Source: Verrucomicrobiota bacterium
GTDB taxonomy: Bacteria > Verrucomicrobiota > Verrucomicrobiia > Limisphaerales > UBA8199
Assembly: GCA_003176045.1 (NCBI GenBank)
Contig: PSRM01000347.1
Location: 1 to 32,142 of the forward strand
Direction: 5' to 3'
DNA: 32,142 bases
Position numbers and translations under genes: made by a program. Positions within the stretch are counted from its first letter, which is position 1; the number at the start of each line of letters is the position of its first letter. The notes below the pieces were generated by a model. That model was not told where the DNA came from. It made no database searches and saw nothing but the letters and a program-made list of their open reading frames with translations. This document shows positions 14,230-22,321 of the stretch, in pieces.

Positions 14230-15894
14230 CTATTCCTGGCTTTTTGGCGGATGCGCTTCGATTTGGCCGCCGACGGCTTTGTTCAGGCCGTATTGGGCTT
14301 TGTTATACTCGGCCAGCGCGGTGACATACGCTGATCTCGCTTGAGTCAAGGCTTGCTGTGCCTGGATGTCTTCCAGGACGACGCCGACGCCGAATTGTTT
14401 GCGCTGCTGAGTGAGGCGAAGGGTTTCGCTGGCCGTGTTGAGGTTGCGCTCGGCGAGTTGAATTTGGGCAGCGGTGGAATTGGCCCGGACAAGGTTGGCA
14501 ACGACGTCGGAAACAATGGCGTCTTTGAGCTTGGAATCAGCGACCTGGGCTGCGGACAACCGGGATTTTGCGGCGTTAATGCGCCCGGAGTCGAACAGAC
14601 CACCGGGACCGATCCGCCAGTTTAGGCCAACGATGTAATCTCCTTCTGCGCCGAAGGTGCTCGGGCCGCCATCGGGCCCGCCGCCGAGCCCGCCGCCGAA
14701 CACCTGCGCTCCGACCGATGGAATCAAAGGGCCATAAACCGCGCCGTCCTTTGTGGCGCGAGTGGCGGCCATAAAGGCTTCGCTCTGTTTCAACTCGGGG
14801 CGCTGTCTCAAGGCTAGGACGACCAAGGAGTTCATCGAGGGATTGGTGGGAAAGAGGGCAATGGCTCGCAGGCCGCTGTCCTGAGGCGCCAGGGCTATTC
14901 TGGGGTCTAAATGCAACGTTTGCGCCAGGCTCACTCCGGCCACACGCTGCTGTTCGAGCGCCTGTTGCAATGTGATTCGGTACTGTTCGGTTTGGGTTTG
15001 CACCCGAAGCTCGTCTCCGCGAAACACAATCCCACTGGCGACGCCAACGTGCAGTTGTTGTTGATAATCCTCCGAAATCCGAATCGCCTGTTTGACTACC
15101 TCCAGCAATTCGCTGGCTTTCACCAGGTCGAAATAGCCCTGGGCGGCGGACAACACGGAGTCTTGGCGCTGGGTTTCCAGGGCCTGATCGGAAACCTTGA
15201 CCAATTGCTTGGCTGCCAATGAATTATAGATGGCATCGCCCAGCACCAGTTGCGCGTTGAGAGCGACGCCAGGCGAATAGGATTGAAAGTGAGCATCGGA
15301 AATGATTCCAGAAGGCACTGCCTGGGCCACACCGTCTCGCCGATGGTAGCCCACTCCGGCAGTGGCCCACGGGAAGAATTGCTCGACCGCGCTTTTGCGG
15401 TTGGCTTCGGCTTCGCTGAGCTTTTCGCGAGCGAGTTGGATGTCGAGATTTCTCGCGCCGGCCAGTCGCAGAGTGGTTGGCAAATCTATGGGATAAGCCG
15501 TGTCGTTAGTGATCTGGCTCTCTGAGAGGATACCTTCGGGCAAAGTGGCGTAATGGTCCAAATTGGTCAGCGCTTGGGCGCGTGTAGAGGCAGCGCCGAG
15601 CATAGCCACGGCAAGCGCGTAAAACGCAAATCGTAATGCCTGGGTGAGGGCGGAAACGTCGGAGCGCGGCTGTCCCCAGCCGCAGCAGGTCCGCACGCAA
15701 AGAGGCGCCCGGTCATTCCGCACGCGCCGTTGCGAGCGGAGCCGCTGCGGGTGAGGACCCCCGCGCTCCGTCAGTGAGTCAGTGCCTGCCGCCACGGAGC
15801 GCCGAATTCCATTTCGGCGCGAACCTGCTGTGCGCGCCGAAACGGAGTTCGGCGCTCCGCCGTTCATTCGCAAATCGTGAGTTGCGTGTGTCAC
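14230..15894 (-). CDS. TolC-like outer-membrane efflux channel
   Basis: The outer-membrane exit duct of the tripartite efflux pump encoded just upstream. From about residue 110 the frame (554 residues) is a standard OEP/TolC protein with two repeats of long coiled-coil helices (AREKLSEAEANRKSAVEQFF, DSVLSAAQGYFDLVKASELL, AERNLNTASETLRLTQQRK and ALTQARSAYVTALAEYNKAQ). The first GTG overlaps the adaptor stop as GTGA, which suggests coupling. However, residues 10-75 are Arg-rich, low-quality sequence encoded by a hairpin repeat, and the signal peptide (LRFAFYALAVAMLGAASTRA) lies at 87-106. A GTG at 15694-15696 or the ATG at 15601-15603 may be the real start. The channel assignment is secure; the N terminus is not. 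Confidence 0.9.
   Translation of the reverse strand: MTHATHDLRMNGGAPNSVSARTAGSRRNGIRRSVAAGTDSLTERGGPHPQRLRSQRRVRNDRAPLCVRTCCGWGQPRSDVSALTQALRFAFYALAVAMLGAASTRAQALTNLDHYATLPEGILSESQITNDTAYPIDLPTTLRLAGARNLDIQLAREKLSEAEANRKSAVEQFFPWATAGVGYHRRDGVAQAVPSGIISDAHFQSYSPGVALNAQLVLGDAIYNSLAAKQLVKVSDQALETQRQDSVLSAAQGYFDLVKASELLEVVKQAIRISEDYQQQLHVGVASGIVFRGDELRVQTQTEQYRITLQQALEQQRVAGVSLAQTLHLDPRIALAPQDSGLRAIALFPTNPSMNSLVVLALRQRPELKQSEAFMAATRATKDGAVYGPLIPSVGAQVFGGGLGGGPDGGPSTFGAEGDYIVGLNWRIGPGGLFDSGRINAAKSRLSAAQVADSKLKDAIVSDVVANLVRANSTAAQIQLAERNLNTASETLRLTQQRKQFGVGVVLEDIQAQQALTQARSAYVTALAEYNKAQYGLNKAVGGQIEAHPPKSQE
15795..15859. repeat. Long hairpin element inside the 5' end of the TolC-like frame
   Basis: Arms 15796-15810 and 15844-15858 pair over 15 bp with one mismatch (GGAGCGCCGAA.TCC), and an inner TTTCGGCGCG/CGCGCCGAAA stem adds 10 bp. 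Neighbouring sequence from 15656 contains a GGAGCGCGGCTGTCCCCAGC-type repeat. Together they encode the atypical N-terminal residues of the long TolC-like frame. Confidence 0.6.
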
Positions 15895-17000
15895 CTGGCC
15901 TCCGTTGCGTTCACTGGTTGACCATCATTGAGCGTGAGTTTGCCGATCAAGATTACGGCCTGACCTTCACGGACGCCGCTTGCAATTTCGACATTGGCGC
16001 TGTCGTTGAAACCAACCTGGACCGGGATTTTTTTCGCTTTTCCGTCAGCTACGGTGAAAACCGAAGTGCCCGCTTTCTCAGTGAGCAATGCTTGCGCCGG
16101 CACAAGCAGAGCGTTTTGCTTGCGCTCGACCTCTAACTGCACACTTGCGTATGCTCCCGGCCGAAGTTCGCCATCGGGATTGGGAAGCTCAATTTCAGCG
16201 AGCATCGTTTTTGTGGCCGGATCCAGGGCGTGGGCGAACCGCGTCACTGAACCGGAAAAGGAGCTTCCGGGCAGCTCTTCGAGCATGACTTTGGCGGGGG
16301 TCCCGTTCTTGATGAATGGCACTTCTGGTTCGGGCACGAACGCCTGGACGCGAACACGGCTGTAATCCATGAGCGTGATCAGCGCAGCGCTTTGCGGCGT
16401 GCTCCCGGTGGTTGCAGCGGGGATGAAGGCGCCTGGGTCCACAAACCTCGCTGTGGTCATGCCGGAAAATGGCGCCACGATGCGCGAATATTGCAGGAGG
16501 GTCTGCGTGCGCTGAAGCTTGGCGCGGGCGACCTCCCATTGGCCGCGCAAGTCATCCACGGTCTGGGGGATGACCAGGTCCGGCGCTTTTTGGCGGGCCT
16601 CGGCCATGCGTGCGAAATTGGTGAGGGCCACTTCGGATTCCGCTTTGTACTGGGCCTGATCGGCAAGCAATTCAGGCACTTCGATTTCGGCCAGTATTTG
16701 TCCTTCTTTTACGGGATCGCCTTTGTCAACTGTAAGTGTTTTCAAGTAGCCTGCGACTTTGGCGTAGATGGTTGCTTCCTGTAATGGCAGCACACGGAAG
16801 GTGGGCAAGGTGATGGTGCGAGCGATCTCGCCGCGGTGCGGAAGAACGGTTTGGACGTTGATGGGCGCGGCGGCTTTGGGCTGGGCTTCGTCTGCGGGGG
16901 GGTTGCAGCCGCAGAGGATGGCGAAGGCAGCAAGGCAAGAGAGGTAACGCGCAGAGCGAAGAGGTTTGATCCGCCAAATGATCGTTATTCTTCGGTGCAT
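15891..17000 (-). CDS. RND efflux periplasmic adaptor (membrane fusion lipoprotein)
   Basis: From the ATG at 16998-17000 the protein is 369 residues. It links the inner-membrane RND permease to the outer-membrane channel. It begins with a lipoprotein signal ending in the lipobox LCGC (Cys at about residue 31). The barrel-sandwich (lipoyl-like) half is LPLQEATIYAKVAGYLKTLT with VDKGDPVKEGQILAEIEVPE. A coiled-coil hairpin follows, and the second half contains YSRIVAPFSGMTTARFVDPG. Beta-barrel and membrane-proximal domains follow (LRPGAYASVQLEVERKQNAL and VREGQAVILIGKLTLNDGQP). The frame is open up to 17279, but those 93 residues come from repeat DNA and lack the signal sequence, so I prefer the later start. 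Its stop overlaps the TolC-like frame by four bases. Identification is secure. Confidence 0.93.
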   Translation of the reverse strand: MHRRITIIWRIKPLRSARYLSCLAAFAILCGCNPPADEAQPKAAAPINVQTVLPHRGEIARTITLPTFRVLPLQEATIYAKVAGYLKTLTVDKGDPVKEGQILAEIEVPELLADQAQYKAESEVALTNFARMAEARQKAPDLVIPQTVDDLRGQWEVARAKLQRTQTLLQYSRIVAPFSGMTTARFVDPGAFIPAATTGSTPQSAALITLMDYSRVRVQAFVPEPEVPFIKNGTPAKVMLEELPGSSFSGSVTRFAHALDPATKTMLAEIELPNPDGELRPGAYASVQLEVERKQNALLVPAQALLTEKAGTSVFTVADGKAKKIPVQVGFNDSANVEIASGVREGQAVILIGKLTLNDGQPVNATEAR

Positions 17001-17081
17001 GTTGAGAAGTATTGTGGAGAAAACGGCCTCTTCTCCACTGCCCTCTCCTCGATGGTATCTATTTGCCGCGAGGTGGGAAAT

Positions 17082-17248
17082 CCAAAGCGGCGGAATACGC
17101 CGAACTCCAAACGCTTTGCGACTTCCTGGCCGCGGCGCGCTATTTGGATTGCTTTGGATGATCCGGGAGTAAAAGCCAAAGCGGTAGAGGACTACCGCAC
17201 TCCAAGACGCTTCGCGAGTTCGTAAGCGCATCCTGTTATTTGGATTGC
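17082..17248. repeat. Two tandem copies of a ~72-bp CCAAAGCGG element
   Basis: Copy 1 (17082-17152) and copy 2 (17176-17248) both start CCAAAGCGG, continue with a short palindrome (GGAATACGCCGAACTCC or TAGAGGACTACCGCACTCC), and end ATTTGGATTGC. The pair fills the RND-adaptor junction and looks like a dispersed REP-type family. Confidence 0.65.
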
Positions 17249-17288
17249 GCGACATTCCCGCGCTTTCGTTTGCTTGCATGCTACTTAG

Positions 17289-20200
17289 TCAAGACGGGCT
17301 TGTTTGAGGATTGGAACTCGGTTGATCGTCCGGGAGAAGGGAGGCGGAGCGGCGGTGGGCGCGGGCCTGGACTAAAGAGAATATCGCGGGCAGGACTAGC
17401 AGAGTTGCCAGCGTTGCTATTGCCAGACCGCCGACGACTGCGCGACCCAACGGGGCGGTTTGCTGGCCGCCTTCGCCCAGACCGAGGGCCATTGGGACCA
17501 TACCGGCAATCATCGCGGCGCTGGTCATGAGAATAGGGCGCAATCTGCTACGAGCGCCTTCGACTGCGGCCTCCGATGCGCCGGCGCCTTCCATCCGGCT
17601 GCGCTCGGCGAAGGTCACCAGCAGAATGGCATTGGCCACGGCGACACCCACGGCCATGATCGCTCCCATGAAAGATTGAATGTTCACTGTAGTGCCCGTA
17701 AGACGCAGCATGAGAAGGACACCGGCAATAGCAGCCGGGGTAGTGGAGACGACCAGGAACGCGAGCTTGAGTGATTGGAAATTGGCGGCCAGCAGCAGAA
17801 AAATCACGACGATGGCCACCAGCAATCCAGTCCGCAAGCCGTCCAACATTTGCTCAAGCGGCACGATCTGACCGCGGACTGTCACGGTGATGCCGGCCGG
17901 AGGCTGGCCGAGCTTTTGCAGGGCCTGGGTCACTTCCCTGGCGACGCTGCCCAGATCGGCGTGCTCGATGTTCGCCGTGAGCGTCACCATGCGCTGCATG
18001 TTGTAGCGTTCATATTGACCGACGGTAGTGCTCTCGGTGACTTTGGCGACGTTGCGAATTAGTACGCTCTGACCGTCGCGCTCGAGCACAGGCACGTTTT
18101 TCACTTGTTCAATCGAGTCCATGCGCGCCTGGGGTACCTGGACCTGGACCTGATAGGCCACGCCGCTGTTCGGGTCGGCCCAGTAGTTGGGAACCACGAA
18201 GCGGCTGGAGGAGGTGGCTGTCACCAGCGCGCGCGACACGTCCGCCATTTTCGCACCCATTACACCGGCTTTTTCGCGGTCCACGTTGACATCCACGGTA
18301 GGGTAATCGAGAGCTTGACCGAACTGGAGATCGCGCAACGCAGGAATGTGTTGTAGCGCGGCTTTAAGCTGGTCGCCGAAAGCGCGATCGGCGGCGAGGT
18401 TTTGACCGCTAACGGCGATCTCGATAGGAGTTGGCGAACCCAGGCTCATCACCCGGCTGACGATGTCGCTCGGTTCGAAGGAGAAACTAACCTCGGGCAG
18501 CTTTTGGGAAAAGATTTTACGGAGCCGCTCCTTCAGTTCGGCGATTTTAACGGGCGCGCCGGCTTTTAATTGCACCTGCAACACTCCTTCCTCGGAACCG
18601 CCGTTCCAGAGGTAAATGAAATTGATCGGATAAGACGAGGCATGCACGCCAAGGAAGCCGAGAGTAATCTCGACGTTGTTGGTTCCCACCTCCTGTTTGA
18701 TCAGGTCCAACACTTGCAAGGCGATGGCTTCGGTGCCATTGATCTGTGTCCCGGTCGGCGCGCGCAGCCGCAGTTGGATTTGCCCGACGTCCACACTTGG
18801 AAAGATCTCAGCGCCCGGGCGGCGTCCCAGAAGGACAATGGCGACGGTGGCGGCGGCCAGATAGACAATCACCACGACCCAGCGGGCCCGGACCAGTCGC
18901 TGGCCGAGCGCAGCATAGCGTTGCTGGAAGCGCGCGAAACGGCCCTCGGTCGCAGAGTGGCCGGTCGCCGCGGCTTCGTGCCGGCGCAGCAACCAAACCG
19001 AAAGAACGGGAACCAGTGTGCTCGACAGAATGTAAGAGGTGACCATCGCGAAGCCCACGGCCAGCGAAAGCGGCAGGAACATGGCTTTGGCGGCCCCGAC
19101 CATGAACAACGTGGGGGTGAAAATCGCCAGAATGCATAGCATCGCCAGCAAGCGGGGGACAGTTGTCTCGGTGGTCGCGTCCAGCGCGGCACGAGCGATC
19201 GGGCGGCCTCGCATCAAATGGGTATGAATATTCTCGATGCTCACGGTTGCCTCGTCCACAAGAATCCCCACGGCCAGGGCCAGGCCGCCCAGGGTCATAA
19301 TGTTGATCGTCTGCCCGGTCAGCCACAGAACCAGGACCGAGCCCATGAGCGAAAGAGGAATGTTGATGACTACAATCAGCGCGCTCCGCCAATCACGCAG
19401 AAACAAAAGCACCATCAAGCCCGTCAGCACCGCCCCCAGAACGCCTTCCAATGTGAGGCCGCCGATGGCGCGGGTGACATAAGGGGATTGATCGAACTGG
19501 TAACTAACCTTTACATCGGCAGGCAGCACGCTTTGAAATTTGGGCAGGTTCGCTCTCACCAGGTTGACGACCGACAGTGTTGAAGCAGTCGAACGCTTGG
19601 TCACTGGGATATAAACCGTGCGCCGGCCATTGACCAAGGCATAGCTGGTCACGATATCGGACCCATCTATCACTTGCCCCACATCTCGCAAAAAAACCGT
19701 GGGGAACTCCCCGGTACGAATCGGGACCGCTTCCAGGTCTTTCACGTTTCGCGCCACCGCATTGAGGGGCACCATCGGATATTTGCCGTTGATGGGCACG
19801 TTGCCGGAAGGGCTGATCAGGTTGGCGGCAGTAATGGCGTTGACAACCTCATCGGGCGACATGTTGAGGGACCGGAGCCGTTCGGGTTTGAGGTTCACGA
19901 CGATGCTGCGGGCGCTGCCGCCAAAAGGCGGGGGCGCGGAGACACCGGGCAGGGTTGCGAACAACGGCCTGACGCGGTTCAAAGCAAGGTCTTGCATTTC
20001 GCCGACCGTCCGGCTGGCGCTCGAAAAGACCAGGTCGCCTACCGGAACGCTGCCTGCATCGAAGCGCATGACAAAAGGCGGCACAGTGCCGGGCGGCATG
20101 AAGGCGCGCGCGCGGTTCACGTATGCGACGGTCTCTGACATGGCCTGGGACATATCGGTTCCGGGGTGGAACTGGAGTTTGATAATAGCGGCGCCCTGGA

Positions 20201-20453
20201 TGGACTTCGATTCAACGTGCTCGATGCCGCTGATATAGAGGAAGTGGTACTCATAATAGTAGGTGAGATAGCCCTCCATCTGGGCCGGGTCCATGCCGCC
20301 GTAAGGCTGAGCCACGTAGATCATAGGAATGCCCAACGTGGGAAAGATATCGCGAGGCATCTGTCGCACTCCCAGAACCGAGGCCAACGCCACGGCCACC
20401 ACAGCCACAATGACTGTGAAAGGCCGGCGCAAGGCAACCTGAACGAGGTTCAT
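17289..20453 (-). CDS. RND-family multidrug efflux permease (AcrB/HAE1-like)
   Basis: A 1054-residue inner-membrane proton antiporter, the engine of the tripartite pump, normal in length for the family. The N terminus MNLVQVALRRPFTVIVAVVA is TM1. Porter-domain segments follow (MPRDIFPTLGIPMIYVAQPY and GTDMSQAMSETVAYVNRARA). TM4 carries the proton-relay region LAVGILVDEATVSIENIHTH, in which the usual Asp-Asp pair reads Asp-Glu. The second half repeats the layout, ending with TM11-12 (RLRPILMTSAAMIAGMVPMA ... VGGLAIATLATLLVLPAIFS). Substrates are probably hydrophobic or amphiphilic compounds and cannot be specified. It is the first gene of the permease, adaptor, channel operon, and a palindromic operator-like sequence lies 50 bp upstream. 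Identification is very secure. Confidence 0.96.
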   Translation of the reverse strand: MNLVQVALRRPFTVIVAVVAVALASVLGVRQMPRDIFPTLGIPMIYVAQPYGGMDPAQMEGYLTYYYEYHFLYISGIEHVESKSIQGAAIIKLQFHPGTDMSQAMSETVAYVNRARAFMPPGTVPPFVMRFDAGSVPVGDLVFSSASRTVGEMQDLALNRVRPLFATLPGVSAPPPFGGSARSIVVNLKPERLRSLNMSPDEVVNAITAANLISPSGNVPINGKYPMVPLNAVARNVKDLEAVPIRTGEFPTVFLRDVGQVIDGSDIVTSYALVNGRRTVYIPVTKRSTASTLSVVNLVRANLPKFQSVLPADVKVSYQFDQSPYVTRAIGGLTLEGVLGAVLTGLMVLLFLRDWRSALIVVINIPLSLMGSVLVLWLTGQTINIMTLGGLALAVGILVDEATVSIENIHTHLMRGRPIARAALDATTETTVPRLLAMLCILAIFTPTLFMVGAAKAMFLPLSLAVGFAMVTSYILSSTLVPVLSVWLLRRHEAAATGHSATEGRFARFQQRYAALGQRLVRARWVVVIVYLAAATVAIVLLGRRPGAEIFPSVDVGQIQLRLRAPTGTQINGTEAIALQVLDLIKQEVGTNNVEITLGFLGVHASSYPINFIYLWNGGSEEGVLQVQLKAGAPVKIAELKERLRKIFSQKLPEVSFSFEPSDIVSRVMSLGSPTPIEIAVSGQNLAADRAFGDQLKAALQHIPALRDLQFGQALDYPTVDVNVDREKAGVMGAKMADVSRALVTATSSSRFVVPNYWADPNSGVAYQVQVQVPQARMDSIEQVKNVPVLERDGQSVLIRNVAKVTESTTVGQYERYNMQRMVTLTANIEHADLGSVAREVTQALQKLGQPPAGITVTVRGQIVPLEQMLDGLRTGLLVAIVVIFLLLAANFQSLKLAFLVVSTTPAAIAGVLLMLRLTGTTVNIQSFMGAIMAVGVAVANAILLVTFAERSRMEGAGASEAAVEGARSRLRPILMTSAAMIAGMVPMALGLGEGGQQTAPLGRAVVGGLAIATLATLLVLPAIFSLVQARAHRRSASLLPDDQPSSNPQTSPS

Positions 20454-20504
20454 AAAGGGCAGAGCGACCGCTGACTGAGTAGCGGCTTTCGCTTGTTGTT
20501 GCTA

Positions 20505-20533
20505 ATATTACATCGATGTAATAGTAATTACAA
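20505..20533 (-). promoter_or_regulatory. Efflux-operon promoter with a 16-bp perfect palindrome
   Basis: On the minus strand, TTGTAA (20528-20533) and TAATAT (20505-20510) are separated by 17 bp, a plausible -35/-10 pair ending about 50 bp before the permease ATG. The perfect palindrome ATTACATCGATGTAAT (20507-20522) overlaps the spacer and the -10, where a TetR- or MarR-type repressor would block polymerase. No such regulator gene is in the window. Confidence 0.55.
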
Positions 20534-20565
20534 ACGGCTTTCCCAAAACTCTCTCCCGCTATTCC

Positions 20566-21711
20566 TCAATGCTTTTCGGAATGAATGCTCCCTGGATTAT
20601 CCTTCAGCACAAATCCCTGCCCGTGTCCGCCCAAATCAACAACCAACTCCTTTAGCGCCCCTCGGTGCATAGCGTTGTTTGCGACAACCGAGTTGCTGAG
20701 CGCTTTGACTACGATGCCGTAATTTGGCGTGGTTTCGCCATTGCCGCCGTCGTCCCGGCCAACATCGCAGGTATTGCCAACGCACGCGAGACCTTCGACG
20801 CCCTCAAAACGCATGTGGCAGCTTTGATACTGATCGGAAAAAGCGCCTCCATGCGGGGCGCCACTCCGATAGATCACGTTGCCCGTAATCGTGACGGTTC
20901 GAGTAGGACCTTTGCCGCGCGGCAGCAGGGCCATGGCAGGACCACTGGTGCGGTCAAAGTAGTTCCCGGTGATGTTGTAATAGCTTCCGCCTTTTAGAAC
21001 GAGGCCGTAACGCTGGTTCCACTCGATTCGGTTGGCGGTGAATGTGACGGATGAGTTCTCATCGTATGCGCCGATGCCTGCCTGGCCATTGGCGGAGAAC
21101 CAGTTATCTGTCACCCATCCGTCCCAGCCGCGGAACAGAAGCCCGTTGGCTTTATTAAAGGCAATCATGCTCTGCCGGATGTTGAAAACCCAGATGCGCG
21201 AAAGGTGGATGCCGTCGCCTGTGAAATTGCCGATGCGGCAACGCTCAATGCAGACGGCGTCCTCGTGTTTGCCGTAATCGGGCTTGTCGAGCATGATGCC
21301 GTGAATTCCACTCCCCTGCCCTGCTCCATCCAGAGAGATGCCATTGATCCGGAATCCGTAAGCGCCGGTGATGTCGAGCAGGCAGCGGACGGCTGGATCG
21401 GCCAGGCGAAGGACGGGGCCGGCATATTCGTTGTAGCTCCAGGTGGGATTGCCACAAATGCCCACAAACGGAGGAACCTTGAGCGTTGAGCAAGCGAAGA
21501 CGCCGCCTGGAATGAATATCGTGCCTTTGGTTTCGGCTGCTTTTGCGAGGGCTTTTTGGATGGCGGAGGTGTTGTCGGTTTTGCCGTCGCCGATGGCGTT
21601 GAAGTCGCGGATGTCGAGGGCGTTGGGCAACACGCTCGCAGCGCCAAGAAGGCCGGTGGCGCTGGTGGTTATGAAGTCACGCCGGGACAGATTGGATTCA
21701 GGCTGGCTCAT
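20566..21711 (-). CDS. Tat-exported right-handed beta-helix protein (pectate-lyase-3 type)
   Basis: A 381-residue protein. The N terminus has a twin-arginine signal (SRRDFITTSATGLLGAASVL, residues 9-28), so it is probably exported folded. The segment DIRDFNAIGDGKTDNTSAIQ, followed by KALAKAAETKGTIFIPGGVF, is the typical start of the pectate-lyase superfamily 3 fold. The rest shows repeated beta-helix turns (VTFTANRIEWNQRYGLVLKG, YYNITGNYFDRTSGPAMALL and VTITGNVIYRSG). Such proteins bind or cleave polysaccharides; without identifiable catalytic residues I call only the fold. The ATG at 21709-21711 is the natural start for the Tat motif. The gene is divergent from the sigma-like gene across a 600-bp spacer and is not obviously linked to the efflux operon. 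Confidence 0.88.
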   Translation of the reverse strand: MSQPESNLSRRDFITTSATGLLGAASVLPNALDIRDFNAIGDGKTDNTSAIQKALAKAAETKGTIFIPGGVFACSTLKVPPFVGICGNPTWSYNEYAGPVLRLADPAVRCLLDITGAYGFRINGISLDGAGQGSGIHGIMLDKPDYGKHEDAVCIERCRIGNFTGDGIHLSRIWVFNIRQSMIAFNKANGLLFRGWDGWVTDNWFSANGQAGIGAYDENSSVTFTANRIEWNQRYGLVLKGGSYYNITGNYFDRTSGPAMALLPRGKGPTRTVTITGNVIYRSGAPHGGAFSDQYQSCHMRFEGVEGLACVGNTCDVGRDDGGNGETTPNYGIVVKALSNSVVANNAMHRGALKELVVDLGGHGQGFVLKDNPGSIHSEKH

Positions 21712-22321
21712 GTACAGGGTTTAAGTGGAGTGACCATGCGCGGCGAAATTCATCGCGAGGCAAGAATGTTGAATTTTATCCAGTCCTGCAATATCTCGCT
21801 GGCATTTCATACGGCCTCCGGCTTGTTGCAGCTTCTTGCTGCTGCACGGTGGGAGGGGGTAATGCATTTTGAGCTTGGAACGGCGGGTTCTGATTGAGTT
21901 AGGCTGAGTTAGACTGCGCTTGGCTGTACTTAGATTCGAAAGCTCATCAAAACACACGACCAGAAAACACCGGGATAGTCTTTTTAGCAGGGTCTATGGT
22001 GGTCTTTCCGGGGAAAGGAAGGCGCCCACGTGTTCGGATTGCAGTTTCCAGCTCGTGAAGTGGCAAATGATTTTCCTCGAAAAAGGTTGAGGTGGAAAAA
22101 TGCAAAACACAGCTTTAGACAAGAAACATTGTACATCAAGCACTTATGATAGTTGGCATAAGCGATGCTCGACAGGCGAGCAGTTCGGGGCGTCGGCACA
22201 AACCCGACCCGAGCAATAAACCTATGGACCCGGGCGGCGTAAGCGGTGCGCCATGTGACTCTAAGAGGCTGGAGTCGGACACACAGCAGGGCGGCCTGGG
22301 AGAAAGGGAATGATGCAATGA
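21712..22321. other. 610-bp divergent intergenic region
   Basis: No convincing gene is present; the short open frames lack starts, family features and consistent composition. A GG-N10-GC sigma-54-like site lies at 22153-22169. A GTTAGGCTGAGTTAGACTG-type short repeat occurs near 21896-21916. The region must contain the promoters of the beta-helix gene (minus) and the sigma-like gene (plus). Confidence 0.5.
22153..22169 (+). promoter_or_regulatory. Possible sigma-54 (-24/-12) promoter
   Basis: TTGGCATAAGCGATGCT has the invariant GG (22155-22156) and GC (22167-22168) exactly ten bases apart and matches the TTGGCA -24 element fully and the TTGC -12 element in three of four bases. It points toward the sigma-like gene 150 bp downstream. 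No enhancer site was identified. Confidence 0.3.

Noticed and set aside
21712-22320. A gene or RNA in the 610-bp divergent spacer
   Set aside because: The short frames there have no start signals or recognisable products, and I could not fold a known riboswitch or tRNA from the sequence.
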